Position numbers and translations under genes: made by a program. A DNA stretch of 6,459 nt from JAFGMQ01 sp036733345 (lineage in GTDB: Bacteria > Desulfobacterota > DSM-4660 > Desulfatiglandales > Desulfatiglandaceae): NCBI GenBank assembly GCA_036733345.1, contig DAINAR010000099.1, positions 1 through 6,459 on the forward strand. Direction: 5' to 3'. The notes under the pieces were generated by a model that did not search any database, had not been told where the DNA came from, and was given only the letters and a program-made list of their open reading frames with translations. Numbering within the stretch: position 1 is the stretch's first letter; each line of letters begins with the position of its first letter. Positions 1 to 6,450 of this stretch are shown piece by piece.

Positions 1-629
1 GACAGATCTGTTTTTATGGCTTCCAGAGTTGCCTGGGCCTGTGAGACCGATGCTTTGGCGCTTGCCTCATCGGCCTTTGCCCGTTCAAACGAAGCCTCTG
101 CAGCATCAAGCTCGGACTGGGAGGGAACTTTGTTATTGCTCAGTTCCCATACCTTTTGAAGCTGTCTGAGTTTAGTTAAGGTTTCCCTTACCGTAGCCTT
201 AGCCTGCTGTACTTTTGCCATGGCTGATTCAAGAGCGGCTTTGGATTGAGTTACCTGGGCCTCAAGTTTGGATGTGTCCAGCCTGGCCAGGATCTGGCTT
301 ACTTTTACATGGTCGTTGTAATCCGCCTCTACGCTTTTTACGATACCGGAGAGCTCGCTTCCCACATCAACCTGGTTGGTCGGCTGCAGTGTGCCTGTTG
401 CAGTTACGATGATAGTAAGGTTTCCTCGCTGAACTTCCTGGAATTTATATTGTGTTTTATTTGACTTTTCAGCCATGCGCCAACGAAAAATCATAAACGT
501 GGCCATGCCAGCGATTAGAATCAGAAAAGCCAAAGCAAGCCATCGCTTTATCCGTTTACCTCGGCTTTGATTGTGGTTGAGGCCCAGAGTTTCGGCAACA
601 TCATATTCAGGATTATTTTTTGATTTCAT
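1..629 (-). CDS. MacA-like periplasmic adaptor (membrane fusion protein), partial at left edge
   Basis: This is the N-terminal part of an HlyD/MacA-type membrane fusion protein, which links an inner-membrane pump to an outer-membrane channel across the periplasm. I translated it by hand from the ATG at 627-629: 209 complete codons, then the first two bases of a Ser codon at the window edge, roughly half a typical adaptor. Residues 1-30 are polar and basic (ending GKRIKRW). About 31-49 form one membrane anchor (LALAFLILIAGMATFMIF). Residues 60-125 hold the first half of the lipoyl/barrel-sandwich domain, with TGTLQPTNQVDVGSELSG and LARLDTSKLEAQV. From about 125 to the edge is an Ala/Gln/Lys-rich coiled-coil hairpin containing VPSQSELDAAEA. 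That wording resembles MacA-type adaptors, which usually serve ABC pumps of the MacB kind, but an RND partner is possible. The start lies inside the 3' end of the upstream channel gene (17-base overlap), with only a weak GCGAGA ribosome site, suggesting translational coupling. Confidence 0.9.
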   Translation of the reverse strand, partial: MKSKNNPEYDVAETLGLNHNQSRGKRIKRWLALAFLILIAGMATFMIFRWRMAEKSNKTQYKFQEVQRGNLTIIVTATGTLQPTNQVDVGSELSGIVKSVEADYNDHVKVSQILARLDTSKLEAQVTQSKAALESAMAKVQQAKATVRETLTKLRQLQKVWELSNNKVPSQSELDAAEASFERAKADEASAKASVSQAQATLEAIKTDL

Positions 630-2094
630 TTGTTTTCTCGCTTAAAAAGCTGGTGTTTTCCTCGAAAGCCATAGTACTCCATCCACCGCCGAGAGCCTTG
701 TAAATACGTATAAGGTTTGACGTTACAGTTCCTTCGCTTTGTGCAAGCTGATCCTGAAATGAAAGGAGAGAGCGCTGGGCATCCAGGATATTGCTGAAAT
801 CGGTCAAACCAGCCTCATATTTCTGCTGTGCCAGATCAGCCGCATTTTTCGCAGCCTGAGTTGCCTTAAGCAGCCTGTCTCTTCTTTGCTGCTCCCCTGC
901 ATAGGCAACAAGACTGTTTTCAATTTCTTCCAGGGCATCGAGTATGGTGGTCTCATATTTTATCAGAGCCTGCTCCTGAAGTGCTGACTGAACCTCGATA
1001 TTATTGCGTATAGCACCTGCGTCGAAAATCGCCCAGCTGATCCCAGGCCCGCCGCTTATGGTTCGGCTGTCGGACGATGAAGGGTTACTAAGTGAAAGAG
1101 TTTCCAGGCCGATAGATCCCTTCAACCTGAACCTGGGGTATAAATCTGCCGTAGCCACTCCAATTCTTGCAGTCTGGGCAGCCAGTTCACGCTCTGCCTG
1201 CCTCACATCAGGTCGGCGTCTCAGGACATCGGCAGGGAAGCCGATTGCTACCTTTAAGGGAATCACAGGTATGGGCTCACGTTTTACCAGGTCATCATGA
1301 ACCTTTCCCGGCTGTTCTCCCAGGAGCACGGCAACGCGGTTCATGGCTTCCTGCAATCCAGTCTGCAGGGTTGGAATTTGCGATCTGGTGTTTTCAAGAT
1401 TGTAGCGTGCCTGCTGCAAAGCGAGTTCATCACTAAGACCCGCCTGGTACCGCCACAGGATTAATTTATGGGTTTCAGCCTGTGCCTCAAGGTTGGCTTC
1501 CGCCATATTAAGCCGTGTCTGAAAGGTGCGTACCTCGATATAGTTTAGGGCTACCTCTGCGAGCAAAGAGACCATCACATCGCGCAGATTTTCCCGGGTG
1601 GCCTGGAGATCAGCATCCGCTGCTTCTACGGAGCGGCGAACACCGCCAAAAATATCCAGCTCCCATCCTGCATCAAAACTCGCAGAATAAAGATCACTGG
1701 TCTTGCCAGCACCCCTGTCTTCACTGGTGCGGCTCCAGCTTGCAGAACCGGTGACGTCAAGGGTAGGGAAAAAGTCAGCCCTGGTTATTCCGCGTCGAGC
1801 CCGCGACTCTCGGATTCTCGCCCGCGCCTTTTTTAGATCAAGATTGTTTGCTGAAGCACGTTTTATCAGTCCGGAGAGTTTATGATCGTTAAGCGTGGTC
1901 CACCACTCTGCCAGGCTTTCAGGATCCACCTCATGTTCAGTGAAACAGTCTTTAAGTTGTGTATGCCAGGCAGGTGAAACAGAAATCTCCGGAGGGGAAT
2001 AATCCGGACCCACAGCCGCACATCCCATAACAAGAGTGTTTACGAACACAGCAAGAAACCATGCTTTTAAGGTTATTATTTTCGGTTTTTTCAT
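613..2094 (-). CDS. NodT/TolC-family outer-membrane efflux lipoprotein
   Basis: This is an outer-membrane factor of the NodT family, the trimeric exit duct of a tripartite efflux pump or type I exporter. The 493-residue length is normal for the family. The N-terminus is a lipoprotein signal peptide with lipobox LVMG-C, so Cys25 should be lipidated; the mature end CAAVGPDYSPP is the usual family signature. Two repeated outer-membrane efflux domains follow at about 65-260 and 285-470. The first includes WELDIFGGVRRSVEAA (144-159). The second includes GFPADVLRRRPDVRQAE (285-301), the best conserved family motif, and YEAGLTDFSNILDAQRSLL (426-444). The ATG at 2092-2094 has a GGAA element (2102-2105) seven bases upstream, and the signal peptide begins right there. 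It precedes and overlaps the adaptor gene by 17 bases, so both are one leftward operon. The substrate cannot be told from sequence. Confidence 0.95.
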   Translation of the reverse strand: MKKPKIITLKAWFLAVFVNTLVMGCAAVGPDYSPPEISVSPAWHTQLKDCFTEHEVDPESLAEWWTTLNDHKLSGLIKRASANNLDLKKARARIRESRARRGITRADFFPTLDVTGSASWSRTSEDRGAGKTSDLYSASFDAGWELDIFGGVRRSVEAADADLQATRENLRDVMVSLLAEVALNYIEVRTFQTRLNMAEANLEAQAETHKLILWRYQAGLSDELALQQARYNLENTRSQIPTLQTGLQEAMNRVAVLLGEQPGKVHDDLVKREPIPVIPLKVAIGFPADVLRRRPDVRQAERELAAQTARIGVATADLYPRFRLKGSIGLETLSLSNPSSSDSRTISGGPGISWAIFDAGAIRNNIEVQSALQEQALIKYETTILDALEEIENSLVAYAGEQQRRDRLLKATQAAKNAADLAQQKYEAGLTDFSNILDAQRSLLSFQDQLAQSEGTVTSNLIRIYKALGGGWSTMAFEENTSFLSEKTNEIKK

Positions 2095-2305
2095 AAATGC
2101 ATTCCGGCAGCAAACGTGTTAGTAAGATTTCGTGATGAATTGAAAAACAGCCGCTAAAGGAAATGTCAAACAGGCTTTTTTTAAAGTTAAATTGTTACTA
2201 TTTTTGTTTACTGTCAGCAAGGAATTTCTAAGCATTTTTCAAAATCAGGGATTTTCTGCCGGGTTTACGAAAAAAAGAATTTATGATTTTTTGTGAATTC
2301 ATCAA

Positions 2306-2347
2306 AGTTGATTGATTATCAGTAAAATCTGTATCATAGTTGACTGA
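2306..2347. repeat. Spaced direct repeat AGTTGAYTGA, possible operator
   Basis: AGTTGATTGA (2306-2315) and AGTTGACTGA (2338-2347) match at 9 of 10 bases and start 32 bases apart, close to three helical turns. Such phasing is what a dimeric regulator bound to one DNA face would need. The two copies bracket the candidate rightward promoter. In AT-rich DNA such a match could also arise by chance. Confidence 0.3.
2308..2337 (+). promoter_or_regulatory. Candidate sigma-70-type promoter for the histidine kinase gene
   Basis: TTGATT (2308-2313, 4 of 6 to the -35 consensus) and TATCAT (2332-2337, 5 of 6 to the -10 consensus) are separated by 18 bases. Transcription would begin near 2344 and leave a leader of about 170 bases before the kinase start. 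It is the best rightward pair I could find, but AT-rich DNA gives many false matches. Confidence 0.3.
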
Positions 2348-2442
2348 AATTTGAAAAATATGCAATATTCCAATAAATAACAGCTGTAATAATGTTGTTT
2401 TACAAAAAGACACTATGGCACAAGGAAAAGAAAAACCTCTTT

Positions 2443-2460
2443 AAGGATATAAAGGATATA
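2443..2460 (+). repeat. Perfect 9-base tandem duplication (AAGGATATA x2)
   Basis: AAGGATATA occurs twice head to tail at 2443-2451 and 2452-2460. It is immediately followed by ATGGAG at 2461. The AAGG of each copy resembles a ribosome binding core, so the duplication doubles a Shine-Dalgarno-like element in front of a five-codon frame (2461-2478). It could equally be a simple slippage duplication. Confidence 0.6.
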
Positions 2461-2498
2461 ATGGAGATGCCTGCTTGAAGATCAATCTCTGTGTAATC

Positions 2499-2503
2499 GG
2501 AGG
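2499..2503 (+). promoter_or_regulatory. Ribosome binding site GGAGG of the histidine kinase
   Basis: GGAGG lies ten bases upstream of the ATG at 2514, a slightly long but workable spacing. An ATG directly abutting it at 2504 is too close to be used and opens only a ten-codon frame. This supports 2514 as the kinase start, giving the family-typical opening MPIKPTYKELERKIKMLQEE. Confidence 0.75.
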
Positions 2504-2513
2504 ATGAAACCCT

Positions 2514-4859
2514 ATGCCCATAAAACCCACCTATAAAGAGCTGGAACGAAAAATAAAAATGCTCCAGGAAGAATCAGTCAAAGGTGAAATGGCCAGAGAT
2601 GCGTTGAGAAAAAGTGAGGAGCAGTACCGTCGCCTTGTCGATAATGCAATGGAAGCCATTTTTGTAGCCCAGGGTGGCAAGCTTGTTTTTGTAAATCCAA
2701 TGACGTCTTCTTTAACCGGCTATTACCCGGAGGAACTCCAGGCTAAACCTTTTATTGAGTTTATTCATCCTGAGGACAGAAAAATGGTCATGGATCGCCA
2801 TATTGAGCGTATGAAAGGTGAGGAGATTCCCAGGGTCTATTCTTTTCGTATCTTAAATAAAGATGGCCGCGTTCTCTGGGCGGAATTGAATGCTGTCCTG
2901 ATTGACTGGAAGGGAAAACCTGCCTCTTTAAACTTTATTCGTGATATTACGGAACGCAGAAATGCTGAGAAGGCATTGCTTGAGAGTGAGACCAGGTTCC
3001 GGACAATTTTCGAGCATGCCAACGATGCTATTTTACTGATGGATAAAAATATCTTTATTGACTGCAACGAAAAGACTCTGAAGATGTTTGGCTGTACCAG
3101 GGAGCAGATTATCAGGCAGCCTCCTTACAGGTTCTCGCCTGTTCTTCAGCCTGACGGAAGGGAATCTGCAGAAAAGGCCCTTGAGAAGATAAACAGGGCA
3201 TTGCAGGGTGAAACACAGTTTTTTGAATGGAAGCACTGTCGATATGATGGCACTGCCTTTGATGCGGAGGTAAGCCTTAATGCCCTGAGTGCTATCGGAA
3301 AAAAATATATTCAGGCTATTGTAAGAGATATCACAGACCGCAAGCGTTCGGAGGAAGAGATTTTAAATGAAAGAGAGAAATTTAAAACCCTTTCGGATAA
3401 TGCTCCATTCGGGATGTTGCTTATTAATGATGGTAATTTTCTCTATATGAATAACAAGTTTACAGAACTGTTCGGTTATGACCTTTCCGATATTTCACAT
3501 GGCAGGGAATGGTTCAGAAAAGCATTTCCGGATGATGAATACAGGCATTCGGTTATAGCAAAATGGATGGAGGATTTCAGCAATGCCTCGCCTGGTGAGA
3601 AAATACCGAGAATTTTTGATGTTACGTGCAAGGATGGTTCAGTGAAGATAGTGAGTATCACTTCTTCATTGCTCATTTCAGGTAATCACCTTGTGACATT
3701 AGAAGATATAACCAAACAGAAAAAAGTTGAAATGCAGCTTCGCCAGGCCCAGAAGATGGAGTCAATCGGCACACTGGCAGGAGGAATTGCTCATGATTTC
3801 AATAATCTGCTTATGGGAATCCAGGGCTATGCATCTCTGATGCTGCTTGAGCTTGAGCCATTCCATCCTCATTATGAAATGATCAGGCAAATTGAGGAAC
3901 AGGTGAAGAGTGGATCTGATTTAACCAGGCAGCTGTTGGGTTTTGCCCGTGGGGGAAAATATGAAGTCAGGCTTGCCAGTATGAACGAAATACTCAAGAA
4001 AACAGTGTCCATTTTCGGGAGAACAAAAAAAGAGATCACCATACATCAAAAATACGCCAGTGATCTCCGGACTGTAAAAGTTGACCTCGGTCAGATGGAA
4101 CAGGTGTTCATGAATTTATTTTTGAATGCCTTTCATGCCATGCCCGGGGGTGGTAAGATCTTCCTGAAAACGGAGAATGTTTTTATTGATGATGAGCGGT
4201 CGTATCAGTATAAAATTCTGTCGGGTAAATATGTGAAAGTAAATGTCACAGATACAGGTCAGGGAATGGATGCGAAAACAAAGGAGCGAATCTTCGACCC
4301 TTTTTTTACTACAAAGGAAATGGGGCGGGGGGTCGGATTAGGCCTTGCGATGGTTTACGGGATAATCAAGGGCCATGGGGGCATGATTAATGTGTACAGT
4401 GAGCCAGGTCATGGCACGACATTTACCATTTATATACCCGCTTTGGAGGAAAAAGTAGAAGAGGAAAAGGTGAAGACTGATACAATTGTAAAAGGCACTG
4501 AGACGATCCTGCTTGTGGATGATGAAAAGGCGGTGCTGGATGTGACCAGAGATCTGCTGATAACGCTCGGATATCAGGTTTATGAGACAGAAAATGCTCA
4601 GGAAGCGCTGGAGCTTTACGCAGAAAAGAAAGATGACATTGACCTTGTCATACTGGATATGATTATGCCGGGGATATCAGGAGGAGAGGCCTTTAATCGT
4701 CTCATGGAGATTAACCCCGAAGTCAAGGTTCTCCTTTCAAGCGGATACAGCATCAACGGAGAAGCACAGGAAATATTGGATCGAGGCTGCAAAGGCTTTA
4801 TCCAGAAGCCTTTTCAGTTGAAGGAACTTGCTCAGAGTGTCAGAGCGGTGCTGGACTGA
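2514..4859 (+). CDS. Soluble hybrid sensor histidine kinase, PAS-PAS-PAS-HisKA-HATPase-REC
   Basis: This 781-residue two-component sensor autophosphorylates on His and passes the phosphate to its own receiver. A charged coiled coil (about 5-35) precedes three PAS domains, each closed by its linker motif: about 36-150 (RDITERR), 157-278 (RDITDRK) and 287-404 (EDITKQK). The HisKA H-box follows with phospho-acceptor His427 in GGIAHDFNNLL. The HATPase domain shows an N-box with Asn534 and Asn538 (NLFLNAFHAM), a G1 box at Asp580 (DTGQGMD), an F-box IFDPFFTTK and a G2 box GRGVGLGL (604-611). The receiver (about 663-781) has acidic pair Asp669/Asp670, phospho-acceptor Asp715 (VILDMIMPG), Ser742 and Lys765 (QKPF). 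All catalytic residues are present. There is no signal peptide or membrane segment, so it should sense a cytoplasmic cue, unknown from sequence. It has no DNA-binding output and no adjacent regulator or Hpt gene, so its relay partner lies elsewhere. Confidence 0.96.
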   Translation: MPIKPTYKELERKIKMLQEESVKGEMARDALRKSEEQYRRLVDNAMEAIFVAQGGKLVFVNPMTSSLTGYYPEELQAKPFIEFIHPEDRKMVMDRHIERMKGEEIPRVYSFRILNKDGRVLWAELNAVLIDWKGKPASLNFIRDITERRNAEKALLESETRFRTIFEHANDAILLMDKNIFIDCNEKTLKMFGCTREQIIRQPPYRFSPVLQPDGRESAEKALEKINRALQGETQFFEWKHCRYDGTAFDAEVSLNALSAIGKKYIQAIVRDITDRKRSEEEILNEREKFKTLSDNAPFGMLLINDGNFLYMNNKFTELFGYDLSDISHGREWFRKAFPDDEYRHSVIAKWMEDFSNASPGEKIPRIFDVTCKDGSVKIVSITSSLLISGNHLVTLEDITKQKKVEMQLRQAQKMESIGTLAGGIAHDFNNLLMGIQGYASLMLLELEPFHPHYEMIRQIEEQVKSGSDLTRQLLGFARGGKYEVRLASMNEILKKTVSIFGRTKKEITIHQKYASDLRTVKVDLGQMEQVFMNLFLNAFHAMPGGGKIFLKTENVFIDDERSYQYKILSGKYVKVNVTDTGQGMDAKTKERIFDPFFTTKEMGRGVGLGLAMVYGIIKGHGGMINVYSEPGHGTTFTIYIPALEEKVEEEKVKTDTIVKGTETILLVDDEKAVLDVTRDLLITLGYQVYETENAQEALELYAEKKDDIDLVILDMIMPGISGGEAFNRLMEINPEVKVLLSSGYSINGEAQEILDRGCKGFIQKPFQLKELAQSVRAVLD

Positions 4860-4912
4860 ACATAAGCATTTGGAGTGATTAATAAGTTTTTAAAATGAAT
4901 AAAGAATCCGGG
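4860..4912. other. Convergent gap without a visible terminator
   Basis: These 53 AT-rich bases lie between the stop codons of the rightward kinase gene and the leftward racemase gene. I looked for a GC-rich stem followed by a T run on either strand and saw none. Transcripts from the two sides may therefore end by Rho or run into each other. Confidence 0.5.
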
Positions 4913-5614
4913 TCAATATGATTGCTGTACTGCATATTCAACAGCCTTTTCCGCATGAATAACTGTGGTATCAAAAAGCTTTACTCTCGTATCAGCCTGT
5001 GTTACCAGCATTCCAATTTCAGTACAGCCAAGAATTACTGCTTCGGCACCCTGTTCAGCAAGTGAATCAATGATTCGAAGATATTCAGTCTTTGAATCAT
5101 GCTGTATCCTGCCAAGACAAAGTTCCTGATAAATTATTCTGTGTACAGCATCTCTGTCCTTTTTTTCCGGTACCAGAACGCTGAGCCCATATTTGTTAAT
5201 TAAGCGGCCCTTATAAAAATCCTGTTCCATTGTAAAAGCTGTGCCCAGCAATCCCGCTTTTTTGATTCCGTTGCGTAAAAGAACATCGGCTGTTGCATCA
5301 GCGATATGTAACAAGGGGATATCAATAGAATTCTCTATTTCAGAAGCAACCTTATGCATAGTGTTTGTGCAGATAACCAGAAAGTCAGCACCAGCGGATT
5401 GTATATTCAAAGCTGCTTCTGTTAGTATTATAGCTGTTTCTTCCCAGTCGCCTCTATGCTGCAGTTTCTCAATGGGATCGAAATCCACACTGTACAGTGC
5501 GATACTGGCCGAATGCAGACCGCCAAGTGCATTTTTTACCCCCTCGTTTATCGCACGATAATAACTGACCGTGCTTTCCCAGCTCATTCCACCTAAAAGA
5601 CCAATTGTTTTCAC
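4913..5614 (-). CDS. Aspartate/glutamate racemase family protein
   Basis: This 233-residue cytoplasmic protein belongs to the PLP-independent Asp/Glu racemase superfamily, close in style to aspartate racemase and YgeA/RacX. These enzymes invert amino acids by two-base catalysis with a pair of cysteines. Visible signatures are the N-terminal IGLLGGMSWEST (4-15), the first catalytic Cys82 in CTNTMH, and the second catalytic Cys197 in GCTEIGML. Both cysteines are present and length is normal, so it should be active. Substrate cannot be assigned: family members act on Asp, Glu or a broad set of amino acids. The start is a GTG at 5612-5614 whose bases overlap the upstream methyltransferase stop as GTGA. 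A GAGAGGGG ribosome site (5619-5626) sits four bases upstream. It is the second gene of a leftward pair, probably translationally coupled to the methyltransferase. Product D-amino acids may serve cell wall or signalling roles, but that is inference. Confidence 0.92.
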   Translation of the reverse strand: MKTIGLLGGMSWESTVSYYRAINEGVKNALGGLHSASIALYSVDFDPIEKLQHRGDWEETAIILTEAALNIQSAGADFLVICTNTMHKVASEIENSIDIPLLHIADATADVLLRNGIKKAGLLGTAFTMEQDFYKGRLINKYGLSVLVPEKKDRDAVHRIIYQELCLGRIQHDSKTEYLRIIDSLAEQGAEAVILGCTEIGMLVTQADTRVKLFDTTVIHAEKAVEYAVQQSY

Positions 5615-6243
5615 ACTGCCCCTCTCTTTATACCTTTAACCGCAACAAATGCGCCTTTACCATAACCCCCCTGAATCACACTTTTTTCTTCTCCGGGAAT
5701 CAGTGTCTGCCTGAAACTTAAATCCGCAAAGCCGGCATCCATTAGATGTTTGCAGACTTCCTTGGTGGAGAAGAAGGTGGCCTCTTTGTAAAAGACGCTT
5801 GTATCGCGCCTGTCGCTGTATTCCCTGCCCAAATCGCTTTCCTTGTCCACAAATCCGACAATTATGGCCCCTCCTGCCTTCAATACCCGGTATGCCTCCT
5901 TGAAGGATTTGAGAATATCGTCAACAAAACAGATAGTGGTTACCATCAGCACAAAATCAAACTTTGAATCAGGGAACCGCAGGTTTTCCGCAACGCCTTT
6001 AACAACACGGATTCCCTGTTTTTCTGCTTTAGCCGCCATGATTTCCGATGGCTCAACGCCAGTCTTTATTCCCAGGGGCACAGCGAATTTACCTGACCCG
6101 ACGCCGACCTCAAGACCTTTGGCCTGAGAAGAAGGAATAAGCTGGCGGATTGCCTCCAGTTCGGCATGATAGACATCTCTGTTCTTCTCGAACCACTCGT
6201 CATATCTGTCGCTATATTTATCAAATGGGCCTTTTTTAGGCAT
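5611..6243 (-). CDS. Class I SAM-dependent methyltransferase
   Basis: This 210-residue cytoplasmic methyltransferase has the Rossmann-like fold of the UbiE/Methyltransf_11 group, transferring a methyl group from S-adenosylmethionine. Numbering from the ATG at 6241-6243, FDKYSDRYDEWFEKNRDVY (7-25) is the typical N-terminal lead. Motif I is GLEVGVGSGKFAVPLG (43-58), binding SAM. An acidic residue in GVEPSE (62-67) ends strand 2. FDFVLMVTTICFVDD (95-109) is motif II, and LKAGGAIIVGFVDKES (121-136) is motif III. The C-terminal KGAFVAVKG closes the sheet. I prefer the ATG over the in-frame TTG four codons upstream, because nothing before FDKY is expected in the family; neither start has a good ribosome site. 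The first gene of a pair, it shares GTGA with the racemase start. The substrate is unknown: small molecule is likelier than protein, but there is no direct evidence. Confidence 0.9.
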   Translation of the reverse strand: MPKKGPFDKYSDRYDEWFEKNRDVYHAELEAIRQLIPSSQAKGLEVGVGSGKFAVPLGIKTGVEPSEIMAAKAEKQGIRVVKGVAENLRFPDSKFDFVLMVTTICFVDDILKSFKEAYRVLKAGGAIIVGFVDKESDLGREYSDRRDTSVFYKEATFFSTKEVCKHLMDAGFADLSFRQTLIPGEEKSVIQGGYGKGAFVAVKGIKRGAV

Positions 6244-6288
6244 GTGTAATACCAATTCAAAACTGCTTACAATGTGCTTGTTGCTCGT

Positions 6289-6305
6289 GCGTTTTTTATA
6301 AACGC
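6289..6305. repeat. Inverted repeat GCGTTT-N5-AAACGC, possible operator
   Basis: Perfect 6-base arms at 6289-6294 and 6300-6305 flank TTTAT. The repeat spans the candidate leftward -10 element (TATAAA on the minus strand, 6295-6300), a position where a bound repressor would block the promoter of the methyltransferase-racemase pair. The adjacent self-complementary AACGCGTT (6301-6308) overlaps the right arm. Operator function is inference from symmetry and position only. Confidence 0.35.
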
Positions 6306-6325
6306 GTTAATCTCTATGAGTTCAA
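6295..6325 (-). promoter_or_regulatory. Candidate promoter of the methyltransferase-racemase operon
   Basis: On the minus strand TTGAAC (plus-strand 6320-6325, 4 of 6 to -35) is followed after 19 bases by TATAAA (6295-6300, 5 of 6 to -10). The spacing is two bases longer than ideal. Transcription would start near 6288, giving a leader of about 45 bases before the ATG at 6243. It is the only reasonable pair close to the gene. Confidence 0.35.
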
Positions 6326-6340
6326 TCTGCCAGGGGCAGA
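6326..6340. repeat. Short inverted repeat TCTGCC-AGG-GGCAGA
   Basis: Perfect 6-base arms (6326-6331 and 6335-6340) flank a 3-base loop just outside the candidate -35 element. No T run follows on either strand, so it is not a standard terminator. ATCTGCCA at its left arm (6325-6332) recurs 20 bases on at 6345-6352, where it runs into the first unit of the hexamer array. Confidence 0.5.
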
Positions 6341-6349
6341 CAGGATCTG

Positions 6350-6415
6350 CCATCCAGCCCCAGCCAACCAGCCATCCAGCCCCAGCCAACCAGCCATCCA
6401 GCCCCAGCCAACCAG
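6350..6415. repeat. Three perfect 22-base tandem repeats built from CCAGCC hexamers
   Basis: Units at 6350-6371, 6372-6393 and 6394-6415 are identical. Each contains three CCAGCC hexamers (the last completed by the next unit), separated by no bases, AA and AT in turn. Counting the extra 8-base piece CCAACCAG at 6416-6423, ten CCAGCC copies lie between 6354 and 6425. Because 22 is not a multiple of three, the units do not encode a repeated peptide in one frame. The minus strand carries paired G runs (GGCTGG) and could form two-tetrad quadruplexes. The array sits upstream of the methyltransferase-racemase operon. Perfect unit identity suggests recent expansion or active homogenisation. Confidence 0.95.
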
Positions 6416-6450
6416 CCAACCAGCCAAAGGCTGGTAAAAGGCTGGTAAAA
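6411..6450. repeat. Hairpin-forming junction: ACCAGCC copies facing GGCTGGT copies
   Basis: ACCAGCC (6419-6425), AAA, then GGCTGGT (6429-6435) is a perfect 7-base inverted repeat with a 3-base loop. A second left arm (6411-6417) and a second right arm (6440-6446) allow alternative or nested pairing. The right arms belong to an 11-base tandem repeat, GGCTGGTAAAA at 6429-6439 and 6440-6450, followed by a degenerate GGCGG. On the plus strand the stem is followed by AAAA rather than T, and on the minus strand by AACCAGCC-type repeats reversed, so it is not a normal intrinsic terminator. The window ends nine bases further on, so the full extent is unknown. Confidence 0.85.

Larger units (their letters stand above)
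2095..2513. other. Divergent AT-rich intergenic region, no convincing gene
   Basis: These 419 bases separate the leftward efflux operon from the rightward histidine kinase gene and must hold the promoters of both. The stretch is clearly richer in A and T than its neighbours, with many A and T runs. I found a candidate rightward promoter, a spaced direct repeat, a 9-base tandem duplication and the kinase ribosome binding site, each listed separately. For the leftward operon there is a perfect TTGACA on the minus strand (2164-2169), but only a poor -10 at an unusual 19-base spacing (TTCAAT at 2139-2144), so I do not call that promoter. A 61-codon leftward frame in the middle has no ribosome site and no recognisable protein features. 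Confidence 0.7.

Noticed and set aside
215..464. Two rightward open frames at the left edge
   Set aside because: They are antisense to the periplasmic adaptor gene, whose leftward translation gives a clear family match across the same bases.
2139..2169. Leftward promoter for the efflux operon (TTGACA with TTCAAT)
   Set aside because: The -35 is perfect but the -10 matches only 4 of 6 and lies at a 19-base spacing; not strong enough to call.
2228..2413. A 61-codon leftward open frame in the divergent intergenic region
   Set aside because: It begins at a GTG with no ribosome site, its composition reflects AT-rich DNA, it has no recognisable motif, and it runs across the likely promoter region.
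2416..2430. TGGCAC as the -24 element of a sigma-54 promoter upstream of the kinase
   Set aside because: The bases at the -12 position read as an A/G run with no GC, so the second essential element is missing.
4860..4912. Bidirectional terminator between convergent genes
   Set aside because: No stem of useful length or GC content is present before any T run on either strand.
5241..5561. A 106-codon rightward open frame antisense to the racemase
   Set aside because: It lies wholly within the well-supported racemase gene and shows no domain or ribosome site; it is a shadow frame.
6244..6255. TTG start at 6255 for the methyltransferase
   Set aside because: It adds only four residues before a good ATG and has no ribosome site; the family-like sequence begins after the ATG. 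It cannot be fully excluded.
6350..6425. CRISPR array
   Set aside because: The 22-base units abut without unique spacers and are themselves built from hexamers, so this is a tandem repeat.
6350..6450. Pro/Ala/Gln-rich coding repeat
   Set aside because: The unit length is not a multiple of three, so each unit shifts frame, and I saw no start with a ribosome site in the window leading into it.
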